Origin: Ardenticatenaceae bacterium
GTDB taxonomy: Bacteria; Chloroflexota; Anaerolineae; Promineifilales; Promineifilaceae
Assembly (NCBI GenBank): GCA_020634245.1
Contig: JACKCC010000007.1
Span: 186,001 to 250,000 of the forward strand
Direction of reading: 5' to 3'
DNA length: 64,000 nucleotides
The notes below the pieces were generated by a model. That model saw only the letters and a list, made by a program, of their open reading frames with translations, was not told where the DNA came from and did no database searches. Shown piece after piece: positions 1 through 8,909 of the stretch (its first letter is position 1; every line of letters begins with the position of its first letter). The translations under genes were made by a program, and so were the position numbers.

Positions 1-931
1 ATGGCTTTGTCAGAGCCGCCGGTTGTTGCGAACGGCGGAACGGCAGCGCCAACGCGATAATGGTTAATAGATATGGCAGCATCACAGCCACATCAGATGG
101 GATATTGAGGTCCAACACCTGCACCCACAACTGCAAAGCGTTAACCGTGCTGAACAACAACGCCCCCAACAGGACGCCGGTGGGTTTCCAGCTGCCGAAA
201 TAAACCAGAGCAACGGCGATGAAGCCCATCCCGTTGGTCATGTTTTCTTGAAAGATGTTGAGCAATGAAATAGAGAGGGATGCTCCGGCAATACCGGCCA
301 AAGCTGCGCCTAACATTACTGAGGCATAGCGAACGGCCGTTACATTCACACCCAACGAATCCGCCGCCTCCGGGTTTTGCCCCACCGAACGAATCTTCAG
401 CCCCCACGTGGTCCGGTTCAGTACCCACCAGGAAACAGGAACCAGGACATAAGCACCATAAGTCAGAACACTATAACTAAAGAAAATATCGCCAAGCACC
501 GGGACGTTTGCCAGACAGAAATTTTCACTAAAACAAAAAGTTAAAGGAGCAAACCCTTGCACGCCTTCAACCGTTCCCAGCATCGTCTTGAACAACAAAC
601 TGGAAACACCAGCGCCAAACATAAACAAACCAATGCCGCTAATTCCCTGTTCGGCCTGATAGGTGATACTGACGACCGACATCAACAACCCCATGAGCAT
701 GCCTACAAAAGCCGCGACCAACAGGCCCAGCCAGGGACTGCCAGTTTGAAACACAGTGTAAAATCCCGAAAAGGCTCCCATCAACATAATCCCTTCCACA
801 CCCAGGTTCAATACGCCAGAACGCTGGGCAAAGGTCTCACCAATGGCAGCGTACAAATAAGGGGTGGCCAGGCGGATACCTGAATGAATGATACCTAAAA
901 CAATCGCCAAAAGCGTCAAATTTTCATTCAT
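1..931 (-). CDS. ABC transporter permease, nucleoside/BMP type (3' end off window)
   Basis: Reading the minus strand from the ATG at 929-931 gives 310 uninterrupted codons that run off the left edge, so the C-terminus is missing. The product is a very hydrophobic membrane protein of the BPD_transp_2 family (the second permease of NupPQ/YufPQ-like nucleoside importers), with the typical segments GVLNLGVEGIMLMGA near residue 40 and GLKIRSVGQNPEAA near residue 188 (the cytoplasmic loop that contacts the ATPase). The start codon overlaps the stop of the upstream permease (ATGA), so the two are translationally coupled and probably form a heterodimeric channel. The ATPase and the lipoprotein receptor are not in the window and may lie further left. 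The substrate (nucleoside, or a sugar) is inferred from family only. Confidence 0.85.
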   Translation of the reverse strand, partial: MNENLTLLAIVLGIIHSGIRLATPYLYAAIGETFAQRSGVLNLGVEGIMLMGAFSGFYTVFQTGSPWLGLLVAAFVGMLMGLLMSVVSITYQAEQGISGIGLFMFGAGVSSLLFKTMLGTVEGVQGFAPLTFCFSENFCLANVPVLGDIFFSYSVLTYGAYVLVPVSWWVLNRTTWGLKIRSVGQNPEAADSLGVNVTAVRYASVMLGAALAGIAGASLSISLLNIFQENMTNGMGFIAVALVYFGSWKPTGVLLGALLFSTVNALQLWVQVLDLNIPSDVAVMLPYLLTIIALALPFRRSQQPAALTKP

Positions 932-2163
932 GATTTGGCCTCCGCAGATGATGGGGCGCTTGTTGCAATTGGTTCGCTTTTATCGCCCGAATCCACTGAA
1001 ACGCGCCGGTTCTGTCGTTTGCGGACAAAATAATCGGTGCTGACTACAAACAGAACAACGAGGCCCAAGATGGCCTGGATCAAAACTTGAGGGATTTGCA
1101 TGGCTCGCTGCATCTTATCGCCTCCCACCAACAAACCGCCGAACAAGATAGATGAGGGGATAATGCCCAACGGGTGCAGCTTGCCAAATAACGCGGCCAC
1201 AATGCCGGAGAAACCGTATCCCGCCGAGACCGCCACCGGTTCAAACATACGGTGATGCAGACCAAGAATCTCAACTGCGCCAGCCAGTCCAGCAAACAAA
1301 CCGCTCAATGTCATAGACAACACCATATTCCGCTTGACATTGATGCCGGCATAACGAGACGCATGCGGGTTCAACCCTACAGCCCGAATACGATAACCAA
1401 TCGTCGTCCGCCACAGGAAAATGTAAATGAGGATCGCCATCACGATGGCAAAAATGAGGCCGCTGTGGAGACGTGTGGGTTCAATCAAGACGCCATAAAC
1501 TTCTTTGAGATAACCGGTCAAATTCAAGTCGCTGCCCGATTTGGTCAATCCCAAAGACTGGGCGATGTCCGTAAAACGGGGCATGTCAACCGTTTTAGGC
1601 AAACGGGCCGAATGAGGAATATTCGTTCCCGCCTCCAATTCAGCCGGATCAATCATGGGGCCGCGCAGCAAATAATAGCCAATTTGGATGGCTATCTGAT
1701 TCATCATGACGGTGCTGAGGATTTCGTTGACTCCCAGCTGTGCTTTGAGATAGCCGGGAATCGCCCCCCAAATGCCCCCCATGAGGGCACCAGCGACCAG
1801 ACCGATGATAATGACCAAGACGCCATTCATCCGGTCGCCTAACTGTAGACCCAGGTAGGTTGTCAGCAGCGCACCGACGATTATTTGCCCCTCCGCCCCA
1901 ATGTTGATGACGCCGCCCCGAAACGCAATGGCAATGCCCAGGCCAACCAGCAACAGCGGCGTGGCTTTGACCAACGTGTCGGCCAGGCCGTTTTTGCTGC
2001 CGAATGCACCGACAATCATTGCTTTGTATGCTTCTAGGGGATTGACGCCTTGCAGGAACAAAATCACTGCGCCAACAGCAAAAGCCGCCAGCACAGCCAG
2101 CAGGGGTAAGAGCGAATCAAACAGTCTTTCGTTTAATTTCGTTTTGCCCACAAGATGCCTCAC
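928..2163 (-). CDS. ABC transporter permease, nucleoside/BMP type
   Basis: This is a 411-residue inner-membrane permease of the BPD_transp_2 family, the first of a pair with the gene at 1-931. About ten hydrophobic segments are visible. The family loop TIGYRIRAVGLNPHASRYAGI near residue 255, which docks on the ATPase, and GGVINIGAEGQIIVGA near residue 83 support the assignment to NupP/YufP-like nucleoside importers. The first codon is GTG with no clear Shine-Dalgarno sequence; a second GTG lies four codons in, so the exact start is uncertain. The C-terminus is a charged tail rich in Ser, Ala and Glu. The stop overlaps the start of the next gene, which indicates a two-gene unit. No ATPase gene lies directly upstream; instead a protease gene on the same strand ends 311 bp away. 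Confidence 0.85.
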   Translation of the reverse strand: MRHLVGKTKLNERLFDSLLPLLAVLAAFAVGAVILFLQGVNPLEAYKAMIVGAFGSKNGLADTLVKATPLLLVGLGIAIAFRGGVINIGAEGQIIVGALLTTYLGLQLGDRMNGVLVIIIGLVAGALMGGIWGAIPGYLKAQLGVNEILSTVMMNQIAIQIGYYLLRGPMIDPAELEAGTNIPHSARLPKTVDMPRFTDIAQSLGLTKSGSDLNLTGYLKEVYGVLIEPTRLHSGLIFAIVMAILIYIFLWRTTIGYRIRAVGLNPHASRYAGINVKRNMVLSMTLSGLFAGLAGAVEILGLHHRMFEPVAVSAGYGFSGIVAALFGKLHPLGIIPSSILFGGLLVGGDKMQRAMQIPQVLIQAILGLVVLFVVSTDYFVRKRQNRRVSVDSGDKSEPIATSAPSSAEAKS

Positions 2164-2474
2164 TTTGTGGTATTACGCAGTTGTCAGCATATATTTACAG
2201 AGTTAACCATCAATCTATCTGACAACTTTGTAACCTTTTAGTAAATTGATTACCCTCTGTTTTGTACAGTTTTTGCGGGAAATCGTTCTCTCTCTTCGCC
2301 AACAATTGTAACTATATGCTATAACAAATCAAAAAACGGTTGTAAAATGTCATGACTTTGGTATGACTAACGTACTAAAAATTGATCTGGGGGCATGTAT
2401 ATCAGAAAAATTATAGGAAACGGCCGTTTACCATTCCTATGATCCTTTTTTCGTGCGCGTAAATTGGGCCAGGA
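2164..2474. other. Intergenic region upstream of the permease pair
   Basis: This is about 310 bp of AT-rich sequence between the permease pair and the protease gene, both on the minus strand. One ACGGCCGT copy sits at 2405-2412. It probably contains the permease promoter, but no box pair is convincing. No ORF or RNA gene is supported. Confidence 0.4.
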
Positions 2475-3683
2475 TTACACACCACCCAGCTTACGCCCGG
2501 CATGGTTTTCGATAATATCGCGTTCCTGACGGTAATAGACAACCAGCTTATCATCGCCAAGCTGTTGGGCCAGAATGATCGCTTCCTGAATGTCCTGAAA
2601 GGCAAGTTCATACTGTTTTTGGCGGCGATAGACCTGACTGCGCAAGTGGTGAAGGGCAGATTTATGCCGGACAACACCTGCTTCCTCCCCCTCTAACTTC
2701 AAATTCAACGCCGCATTCATCTCATTTAATGCTTGCTCAGGCTCATTGCGATCCAAATAATACTTCCCCAACAACTGGTGGGCATACGATTGGCCGGCCG
2801 CTGTGGGCAGGCCCATTTGCAGCGCCTTCTGTACATAATCAGCGGAACGGCGTGATATTTGCGGTTTACTGCCACTTTCCAACAGGGCCAATTCCAGATA
2901 GGCAGAGCCAGAATCCGGGTTCTGCTTGAGGAAGGATTTCAAATATGTTTTAGCGCGGTTATCAGCGCCGCCCTGACGCATTGCGTCCACGTATTGCAAT
3001 TGAAGCTGCGTGTTTTGCGGATTCAACGCCGCCGCCTGTGCCCGCCCCTGGAACTTATCCTGTTCCGCCATCGTTTCATGGCTCGTCCGCTCAAACCAGC
3101 CCGTCCGGTCACCCCACCAAAACAGCAGCACCAATCCCACGTGCAACGGAACCAGCAGCCCGCTCAACAGCGGCGTCGCGCCAAAATCATAAATCGTGCG
3201 CCAATCCCCTTCGAATCCGAGCAGGGTAAAAACGGGGTAGTAAATCGTAGAAAAGTAAACCTGGAAGCGTAGTGCCCGCAGACCAAAATAGCTTAACGTC
3301 GAATGCCGGTTTCCTTTAAGCAGCAGCCAGATGCCCACGCCAAAAACCAGCGATCCTATCGTTCCCGCCAGGCTGATGAACCAATCCTGCGCTGGCGTAA
3401 ACGTCCCTTGCGGAACTACGTAGCCCCAAAAAACACGGTAACCAAACTCGGCCACCTGCCCGCCGGAAGCCCAAACAGCCAAAGAATGACCAAATTCATG
3501 CAAAAAGACACCCAGCGGGACAGCGATGAAGAAGGATGCTTGCTCAGCAAAATATTTTTTACGGCGCGTCAGGGGTTCCTGCATCACCGACGACCATTCA
3601 CGGCCGATCGTCACCGACAATTGCAGGCTGCGAAAAATATAAATGAGGGAAAAGATGTTGAACAGCCCAAGAATATTGGACAC
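2475..3683 (-). CDS. M50-like membrane metalloprotease with TPR domain
   Basis: The 402-residue product is predicted to be a polytopic membrane protein with the zinc motif HEFGH at residues 62-66 (GVFLHEFGHSLAVW). This is the hallmark of M50 site-2-protease-like enzymes. Membrane segments are visible around residues 1-20, 50-75, 100-122 and 165-190. From about residue 205 the protein becomes soluble and shows helical TPR-like repeats, for example AYLELALLESG, LLGKYYLDRNEPEQALNEMNAAL and RSQVYRRQKQYELAFQDIQEAI. The second metal-binding motif of classical site-2 proteases (LDG) is not obvious, so proteolytic activity is not certain. The start is uncertain: Met34 (MQEPLTRR) is an alternative. 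Nothing in the neighbourhood points to a substrate. Confidence 0.7.
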   Translation of the reverse strand: MSNILGLFNIFSLIYIFRSLQLSVTIGREWSSVMQEPLTRRKKYFAEQASFFIAVPLGVFLHEFGHSLAVWASGGQVAEFGYRVFWGYVVPQGTFTPAQDWFISLAGTIGSLVFGVGIWLLLKGNRHSTLSYFGLRALRFQVYFSTIYYPVFTLLGFEGDWRTIYDFGATPLLSGLLVPLHVGLVLLFWWGDRTGWFERTSHETMAEQDKFQGRAQAAALNPQNTQLQLQYVDAMRQGGADNRAKTYLKSFLKQNPDSGSAYLELALLESGSKPQISRRSADYVQKALQMGLPTAAGQSYAHQLLGKYYLDRNEPEQALNEMNAALNLKLEGEEAGVVRHKSALHHLRSQVYRRQKQYELAFQDIQEAIILAQQLGDDKLVVYYRQERDIIENHAGRKLGGV

Positions 3684-3862
3684 AGCACACCTTGAATGGC
3701 TCGCCTCCAGGCTCTTCCCACCAGCCTGAATGACGACTCGCTTTTTCTCCGGGTAGAGAATACCTTATCTCATCATAAACTGGCGGCGATCATACAACAG
3801 GGGCACACAGGGGGCAAATGGACTTGGTTTATGATCTTCCCCCTTTTTTCGGCTATTTATGC

Positions 3863-3923
3863 TATACTACCTGTAATCGTACAAAATTTGGTACAAAAGG
3901 ACGTACAAAATATGAGTACAAAA
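3863..3923 (+). promoter_or_regulatory. Toxin-antitoxin promoter with four GTACAAAA direct repeats
   Basis: A -10-like TATACT at 3863-3868 is followed by four copies of GTACAAAA at 3879-3886, 3891-3898, 3903-3910 and 3916-3923. They are spaced 12, 12 and 13 bp apart, so they sit on roughly one face of the helix; the last copy is inside the first codons of the antitoxin. Such an array over the start region suggests autoregulation by the antitoxin, as is known for phd operons. No convincing -35 box is visible. Confidence 0.6.
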
Positions 3924-4211
3924 ATTATGCCGGTCAGCGATTTACGCCGCCAGACCAGCCAGGTTCTGAAATCGGTGCGGGAAGGGGGTGATGTGGTTTA
4001 CATTACGCAGCACGGCCGTCCCGCCGCCGTCCTGGTTGATTATGAGCAGTACGAGTCGATGATGGCGCAGTTAGAAGATGCAGCCGAAAAGCCTGTCTCT
4101 AACAAAGAGGCCCAGTTGATGGCCGCCGCCCAACTGCTGCTGGCCGATTATGAATCGGATTCCGAGCTAACGGCCTTCACTGATCTGGACGGCGAGGAGT
4201 TCCATGCGTAG
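3912..4211 (+). CDS. Phd/YefM-family antitoxin
   Basis: This is a 99-residue antitoxin. The start ATG at 3912 is chosen over an in-frame upstream start because the family begins with MSTKIMPVSDLRRQTSQVLKSV, the N-terminal DNA-binding fold of Phd/YefM proteins. GDVVYITQHGRPAAVLVDYEQYESM, at about residues 30-55, is the family signature. The acidic C-terminus (SDSELTAFTDLDGEEFHA) would bind and block the toxin. The gene overlaps the toxin start by 8 bp, so the two are translationally coupled. The protein probably also represses its own promoter through the GTACAAAA repeats just upstream. Pairing of a Phd-type antitoxin with a MazF-type toxin is a hybrid arrangement. Confidence 0.85.
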   Translation: MSTKIMPVSDLRRQTSQVLKSVREGGDVVYITQHGRPAAVLVDYEQYESMMAQLEDAAEKPVSNKEAQLMAAAQLLLADYESDSELTAFTDLDGEEFHA

Positions 4212-4554
4212 AGGCGAAGTGTGGCTCATCAACCTGGACCCAACCATTGGCGCTGAAATCCGCAAAATACGACCGGCCGTCATTGTCAACGACGACGCCA
4301 TCGGCATTTTGCCTCTAAAGGTGATTGTGCCCATCACCGACTGGAAAGAACGATATGCGGTTGCTCCCTGGATGGTCAAACTGGAGCCATCAGCGGCAAA
4401 TGGCCTGAGCAAGCTGTCGGCGGCCGATGCCTTTCAGGTACGTTCTTTGTCCCAGGAGCGGTTTGTACGGCGCTTGGGTACGCTTTCGCCAGAAACTATG
4501 GCGGCAATCGGCCGTGCCCTGGCTGACGTACTGCACATTGAGAGTGCTGACTAA
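4204..4554 (+). CDS. MazF/PemK-family endoribonuclease toxin
   Basis: The 116-residue product matches the MazF/PemK toxin family in length and motifs: RRGEVWLINLDPTIGAEIRKIRPAVIVND at residues 2-30 carries the conserved GEVW start and the Arg-Pro-Ala-Val strand of the RNase active site. A C-terminal helix (LSPETMAAIGRALADVL) fits the family end. MazF toxins cut mRNA at short sequences and slow translation; the cut site here cannot be predicted. The gene starts 8 bp inside the antitoxin gene, typical of such modules. Downstream it converges with the beta-propeller gene, whose stop is 2 bp away. Confidence 0.88.
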   Translation: MRRGEVWLINLDPTIGAEIRKIRPAVIVNDDAIGILPLKVIVPITDWKERYAVAPWMVKLEPSAANGLSKLSAADAFQVRSLSQERFVRRLGTLSPETMAAIGRALADVLHIESAD

Positions 4555-4555
4555 C

Positions 4556-5710
4556 TCACTCATCTGCTAAAAAGTGGAAAGCAAAAAGTTGACGGCCGTC
4601 ACCCAAATAAACAAAAACATTTCCCCCACTCGCCGCAACAAAATAGCCCTTATCTTCCCCCAATTGCGTCTCCCCGTTTGAAAACTGTACCGAGCCAACT
4701 TTCTGACCGGTTTCTACATCCAGAGCCACTAATTCTGCTTGAGAAGTCACAAAGAAAGCTACTGCACCATCTACCGCAACATTACTGACGACGTTTTTCT
4801 CAGTCTCCCAGATTAAATCCCCGGTTTCCCCATTTAAGGCGGCAACATCTCCCAATGAAGTTCCTACACCCCGTCTGACTAACAACACACCATCAGAAAG
4901 CACAGGCGGCTGGAAAACATTGCCAAATCGTTCGGCCCAAAATGCGATGTTTTGGATATCAGGCTCTTGTTCTGGCAAGGATGTGTTTGTTACATGATCA
5001 TACCAATAGGCCATGTTTGTTGCATAAACTGATCCTATCACCTCAGAAGGTTTATCTAATGAAGAAATGAATTCGCCGGTCTGAGCATCTATCAAATGAT
5101 ACTGGGATTGAATTCCATCTACTGAAATGGTAGTATCGTCCGCAACTAATGAAATTACCGTTCTATTGCCCGTTATTTTTCGCACCCAACGAAGTTCTCC
5201 TGTATTAATTTCATAAGCAGCTATTCCGCCTACTCCTTCTGTTGAAGCAGGAATAATCTTCCCAAATCCTATGTAGCCCACGAAAAAGTAATCTGAATTA
5301 TAAGCAGTGCGATAGACTCCTGTAGTAAATATTCGTAGTGTGCCTTTGTTTAGAAATTCTCCGCTATCTGTGTCAATGCTAAGAAGAAGCGTATCTCCGC
5401 AGGGCACGTCAATTGTTCCGTATAAAAGAATTCTGTTTTCATTGGCAGCCATAAAAACAGCGCTGTCACTGGCAGAGAGAAATATCTCAGATATTGACCA
5501 ATTCCCTTCAAAGTTTTCAACGGAGATTATTTCTCTAAGTTCTCCACTTGTTTTATCGCATTTTGGGAAGAACACAGGAAAAAACTGAAAACAACACAGG
5601 CAAATAGTCAACACAATCATAGCAACCCCGATCATTTGTTTTGCTGATCGGTCTGCTTGATTAATTTTGGAGTTGGGACTGGCTTCCAATGCTGCATTCC
5701 TTGTTTTCAT
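4556..5710 (-). CDS. Membrane-anchored PQQ-like beta-propeller protein
   Basis: The 384-residue protein has one N-terminal membrane segment at about residues 26-50 (GVAMIVLTICLCCFQFFPVFF) and then an extracytoplasmic region of repeated blades with the pattern AYEINTGELRW, LIDAQTGEFISSL, ALNGETGDLIWETE and ALDVETGQKVG. These A-x-(D/N)-x-x-T-G-x-x-x-W motifs are typical of PQQ-like/BamB-like beta-propellers. No cofactor site or catalytic domain is visible, so a scaffold or sensor role is as likely as an enzymatic one. The coding sequence is visibly more AT-rich than its neighbours and holds only one ACGGCCGT copy, near its 3' end, which could mean later acquisition. It is convergent with the toxin gene. 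Confidence 0.6.
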   Translation of the reverse strand: MKTRNAALEASPNSKINQADRSAKQMIGVAMIVLTICLCCFQFFPVFFPKCDKTSGELREIISVENFEGNWSISEIFLSASDSAVFMAANENRILLYGTIDVPCGDTLLLSIDTDSGEFLNKGTLRIFTTGVYRTAYNSDYFFVGYIGFGKIIPASTEGVGGIAAYEINTGELRWVRKITGNRTVISLVADDTTISVDGIQSQYHLIDAQTGEFISSLDKPSEVIGSVYATNMAYWYDHVTNTSLPEQEPDIQNIAFWAERFGNVFQPPVLSDGVLLVRRGVGTSLGDVAALNGETGDLIWETEKNVVSNVAVDGAVAFFVTSQAELVALDVETGQKVGSVQFSNGETQLGEDKGYFVAASGGNVFVYLGDGRQLFAFHFLADE

Positions 5711-5780
5711 GCTGTCATAACTGGATTTGTTTTGAGTAGTTTAGCAGAAACGGCCGTGCCCCTCCCTAGAATAAATGTGC

Positions 5781-5786
5781 TATAAT
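5781..5786 (+). promoter_or_regulatory. Extended -10 promoter of dinG
   Basis: TATAAT at 5781-5786 is preceded by TGC, giving the extended -10 form TGCTATAAT, about 39 bp before the chosen dinG start. No good -35 is present, as is usual for extended -10 promoters. Confidence 0.5.
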
Positions 5787-5824
5787 CCCGCCACGGTTTT
5801 TTGCCATCAAGAAGGATAAATTCT

Positions 5825-8638
5825 ATGCCCACAACATACGTCGCCGTTGACGTGGAAACAACCGGACTAGACTCCGACCGGGACGCCATCATCGAAGTGG
5901 CGGCGATTACGTTCCGAGGGCCGGACGTGCTCGACGAATTCAGCTCACTGACCAACCCGCAGCGCGACATCCCCGGCTTCATCACCCAACTCACCGGCAT
6001 CAGCCAGGCGATGGTCGACGACGCACCCAGCATGTTCACCCTGCGCTCCCGGCTGCGGGCAATCATCGGCGACAACGTGATTGTGGGTCACAACGTCGAG
6101 TTTGACCTGGGCTTCCTCAACGCCGAGCGGCTGGGTGTAGGCAACCACCGCATCGACACGGTGACGCTGGCCTCCATCCTCTTCCCGGAAGCGGGGCGCT
6201 TCAGCCTGGATGCGCTGGCCCGTCACCTGAATCTGCCCGATGCCGCCGCCGGGCAAAACCACCGCGCCTACGACGACGCGCTACAAACGGTGGAACTGTT
6301 CCTGGCCCTGCGCGAGAAAGCATTGACGCTGGAGATCGTCCAATTGGAAGAAATCGTTCAGGCGGGAAGCCAGTTGGGCTGGCCGGAAACGCTCTTTTTC
6401 GAAGATGTGCTGGCCGAAAAAGCCAAACACGCCTTCACCGGCAAGCGCTCCGGGCAGCGATTGGCCCGTTTGTTTAACCCGGACAAATTGACTGGCAAAA
6501 TCCTGGCTCCAGCGGATAAGATGCGACAACTGGATGGCGAGTTGATTGCCGGAATGCTCCAGCCGGGCGGCAACTTCGAGCGTGTTTTCGATGGATTTGA
6601 ACATCGGCCGCAGCAGGTGGAAATGTTAACGGCCGTCATCCAGGCCTTCAATCACGGTGACCACGTCCTGGTTGAGGCTGGCACCGGAACCGGTAAATCG
6701 GTCGCCTACCTGCTGCCGGCGGCATTTTGGGCGCATGAAAACGGCCGTCGCGTCGTCGTCTCCACTAACACCATCAACTTGCAGGATCAGCTCATCCACA
6801 AAGACGTACCCGACCTGCAAAAAACGCTGCCCTTCGAGATTCGCGCCGCCGTGCGCAAGGGGCGCAGCAATTACCTCTGCACCCGGCTGTTCCAGCAGAT
6901 GCGCCACAGCGGCCCCAGCAGTGCTGACGAGATGGTGCTGTTTGCCCGCATTTTGCTCTGGCTGCCGCACACCAAAACCGGCGACGTGGCCGAAGTGGCT
7001 TTGCGCACGCCGGGCGAGCGGCTGGCCTGGTCGCGGCTCAATGGCGAAAACGCCACCTGCACCGGCGACCAGTGCGCCCAGGAAAACTGCCCGCTGCACG
7101 TCGCCCGCCGCCGCGCCGAACAGGCCCACATCGTCATCGTCAACCACGCCCTGCTGCTCTCGGACGTGTCCACCGGCAGCTTGATTTTGCCCGAATTTAC
7201 CGATTTGATTATTGACGAGGCCCATCATCTGGAATCGGCCGTCACCGATGGCCTCAGTTTCCGCGCCGACAAACGATTCCTGGAAGCGATTTTGGACGAC
7301 ATCACCGCCGCCCGTTCCGGCCTGATTGCCGACGTCCATAACCGGGCGCGCAGCAGTCTGCCCCCGGCCATGAGCAGCACCTTCGACCAAATCGTCAACC
7401 GGCTGCGCCGCGATGCCCAGGTTGCCACGCAGGAATTGGAAGAATTTTTCACCACGTTGAGCTTTTTCTTGCAAGACTTCACCCAAGCGCGCAGCCAGTT
7501 TGCCGAGCAAATCCGCCTAGTTCCGGCGGTGCGCGCCCAGCCCAACTACGACGAAGTCGAAATGAGCTGGGCCAATCTGGACAAAAGCCTGCGGGTCATC
7601 GTCAAGGGATTCGAGCAGTTGGCCCAGGCGTTGAGCGAGGTGGTAGACGGCTATGATTTTGAAGACAGTGAGGAACTGCTGCTGACGGTGCAAAGCAACG
7701 GCCGTTCCCTGCACGAAACCCGGCAAAATCTCAACGGCATCATCGCCGAACCGGAAAACGAAATGATTTACTGGGTCGAAGTGTGGAAAGACCGCATTTC
7801 GCTCCACGCCGCGCCGCTGCACATCGGGCCGCTGGTCGAAAAACACATCTTCCAGGCCAAAGAGACGGTCATTCTTACCTCGGCCACGATGCGAACGGCC
7901 GGGCCGCAGGCGCGTGGCGAACCCACTTTCGACTACATCAAAGAGCGGCTGCACGGCCAGGACGCCAACGAACTGGCCGTCGGTTCCCCATTCGATTACG
8001 AAAACGCCAACCTGCTTTATCTGGTAACCGACATCCCAGAACCCAACCAGCCCGGCTACCAGCGTTATCTGGAAGAAGCGATTATTGACGTGGCCAAGGC
8101 ATTGAACGGCCGTACCCTCGTCCTCTTCACCGCTTACGGCCACCTGACCCAAACCGCCCGTGCCGTCGAAGGACCGCTGGGCGCCGCCGGTATCACCGTT
8201 TTAGCCCAAACTCAGGGCGCATCGCGGCAGCAGCTCCTGGCCCAGTTCAAGCAGGAAGACAGCAAATCGGTCTTGTTAGGCACGCGCTCCTTTTGGGAAG
8301 GGGTCGATGTGCCTGGCGATGCACTGCAAGCCGTCCTCATCGCCAAAATCCCCTTCGACGTGCCTTCTGACCCCATCTTTGCCGCCCGCTCGGAGACCTA
8401 CGACAACGCCTTCTTCGAATACTCGGTTCCCGAAGCGGTCTTGCGCTTCCGCCAGGGCTTTGGCCGCCTCATCCGCCGCCAGTCGGACGAAGGCGTCGTG
8501 GTCATCCTGGATAAGCGAGTGCTGACCAAGCGCTACGGCCAGATGTTCCTGGATTCACTACCCAACTGCACAGTTTTACGACAGCGGAACGGCCGTCTCG
8601 GTGAACTAACTCTACGCTGGCTCAATCGGGACAAATAA
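5825..8638 (+). CDS. dinG: DinG-family DNA helicase with N-terminal DnaQ-like exonuclease domain
   Basis: The 937-residue protein joins two domains. Residues 1-170 form a DEDDh 3'-5' exonuclease: VAVDVETTG (Exo I), GHNVEFDLGFL (Exo II) and NHRAYDDA (Exo III). The rest is an XPD/DinG superfamily 2 helicase: Walker A EAGTGTGKS near residue 285, DEAH box IIDEAHH near 462, LTSATM, and motif VI QGFGRLIRRQ near the end. Four cysteines between motifs Ia and II (YLC, ATC, DQC, ENC) fit the 4Fe-4S cluster of the family. This exonuclease-helicase architecture is known from Bacillus DinG. The ATG at 5825 is preferred over TTG at 5801 because of the Shine-Dalgarno-like aaggat at 5812-5817. The likely role is unwinding and trimming of damaged DNA or replication intermediates. 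Confidence 0.93.
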   Translation: MPTTYVAVDVETTGLDSDRDAIIEVAAITFRGPDVLDEFSSLTNPQRDIPGFITQLTGISQAMVDDAPSMFTLRSRLRAIIGDNVIVGHNVEFDLGFLNAERLGVGNHRIDTVTLASILFPEAGRFSLDALARHLNLPDAAAGQNHRAYDDALQTVELFLALREKALTLEIVQLEEIVQAGSQLGWPETLFFEDVLAEKAKHAFTGKRSGQRLARLFNPDKLTGKILAPADKMRQLDGELIAGMLQPGGNFERVFDGFEHRPQQVEMLTAVIQAFNHGDHVLVEAGTGTGKSVAYLLPAAFWAHENGRRVVVSTNTINLQDQLIHKDVPDLQKTLPFEIRAAVRKGRSNYLCTRLFQQMRHSGPSSADEMVLFARILLWLPHTKTGDVAEVALRTPGERLAWSRLNGENATCTGDQCAQENCPLHVARRRAEQAHIVIVNHALLLSDVSTGSLILPEFTDLIIDEAHHLESAVTDGLSFRADKRFLEAILDDITAARSGLIADVHNRARSSLPPAMSSTFDQIVNRLRRDAQVATQELEEFFTTLSFFLQDFTQARSQFAEQIRLVPAVRAQPNYDEVEMSWANLDKSLRVIVKGFEQLAQALSEVVDGYDFEDSEELLLTVQSNGRSLHETRQNLNGIIAEPENEMIYWVEVWKDRISLHAAPLHIGPLVEKHIFQAKETVILTSATMRTAGPQARGEPTFDYIKERLHGQDANELAVGSPFDYENANLLYLVTDIPEPNQPGYQRYLEEAIIDVAKALNGRTLVLFTAYGHLTQTARAVEGPLGAAGITVLAQTQGASRQQLLAQFKQEDSKSVLLGTRSFWEGVDVPGDALQAVLIAKIPFDVPSDPIFAARSETYDNAFFEYSVPEAVLRFRQGFGRLIRRQSDEGVVVILDKRVLTKRYGQMFLDSLPNCTVLRQRNGRLGELTLRWLNRDK

Positions 8639-8909
8639 CCGATAAGATAACCCTGCAAAATTGCCCCAGTTTTGCCAGATTATTATCATTTCAAGTTAAG
8701 ACACATCGAAAGACATTCCCCGCATACTGAAAACAGCGCATTTACACTGGATTGTAATTTGGTTTATATGCCTTTAGTCCTATATACAACAGTTGAGATT
8801 GAAGCGTAAGATATGATATTAATGAATTGTAAGAGCTGAGAGTCATCGAAGTACCACACAGCCTGCAACACCCAAAAATTTCGTCACTTTTTAAACAGGA
8901 GAATATTTT

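Noticed and set aside
1252..1842. Open frame of 196 codons on the plus strand
   Set aside because: It lies opposite the permease gene, has low-complexity composition and no recognisable motif; it is a shadow of the real minus-strand gene.
6626..7510. Open frame of 294 codons on the minus strand inside dinG
   Set aside because: It is antisense to conserved helicase motifs and is Gly/Ala/Val-rich shadow sequence.
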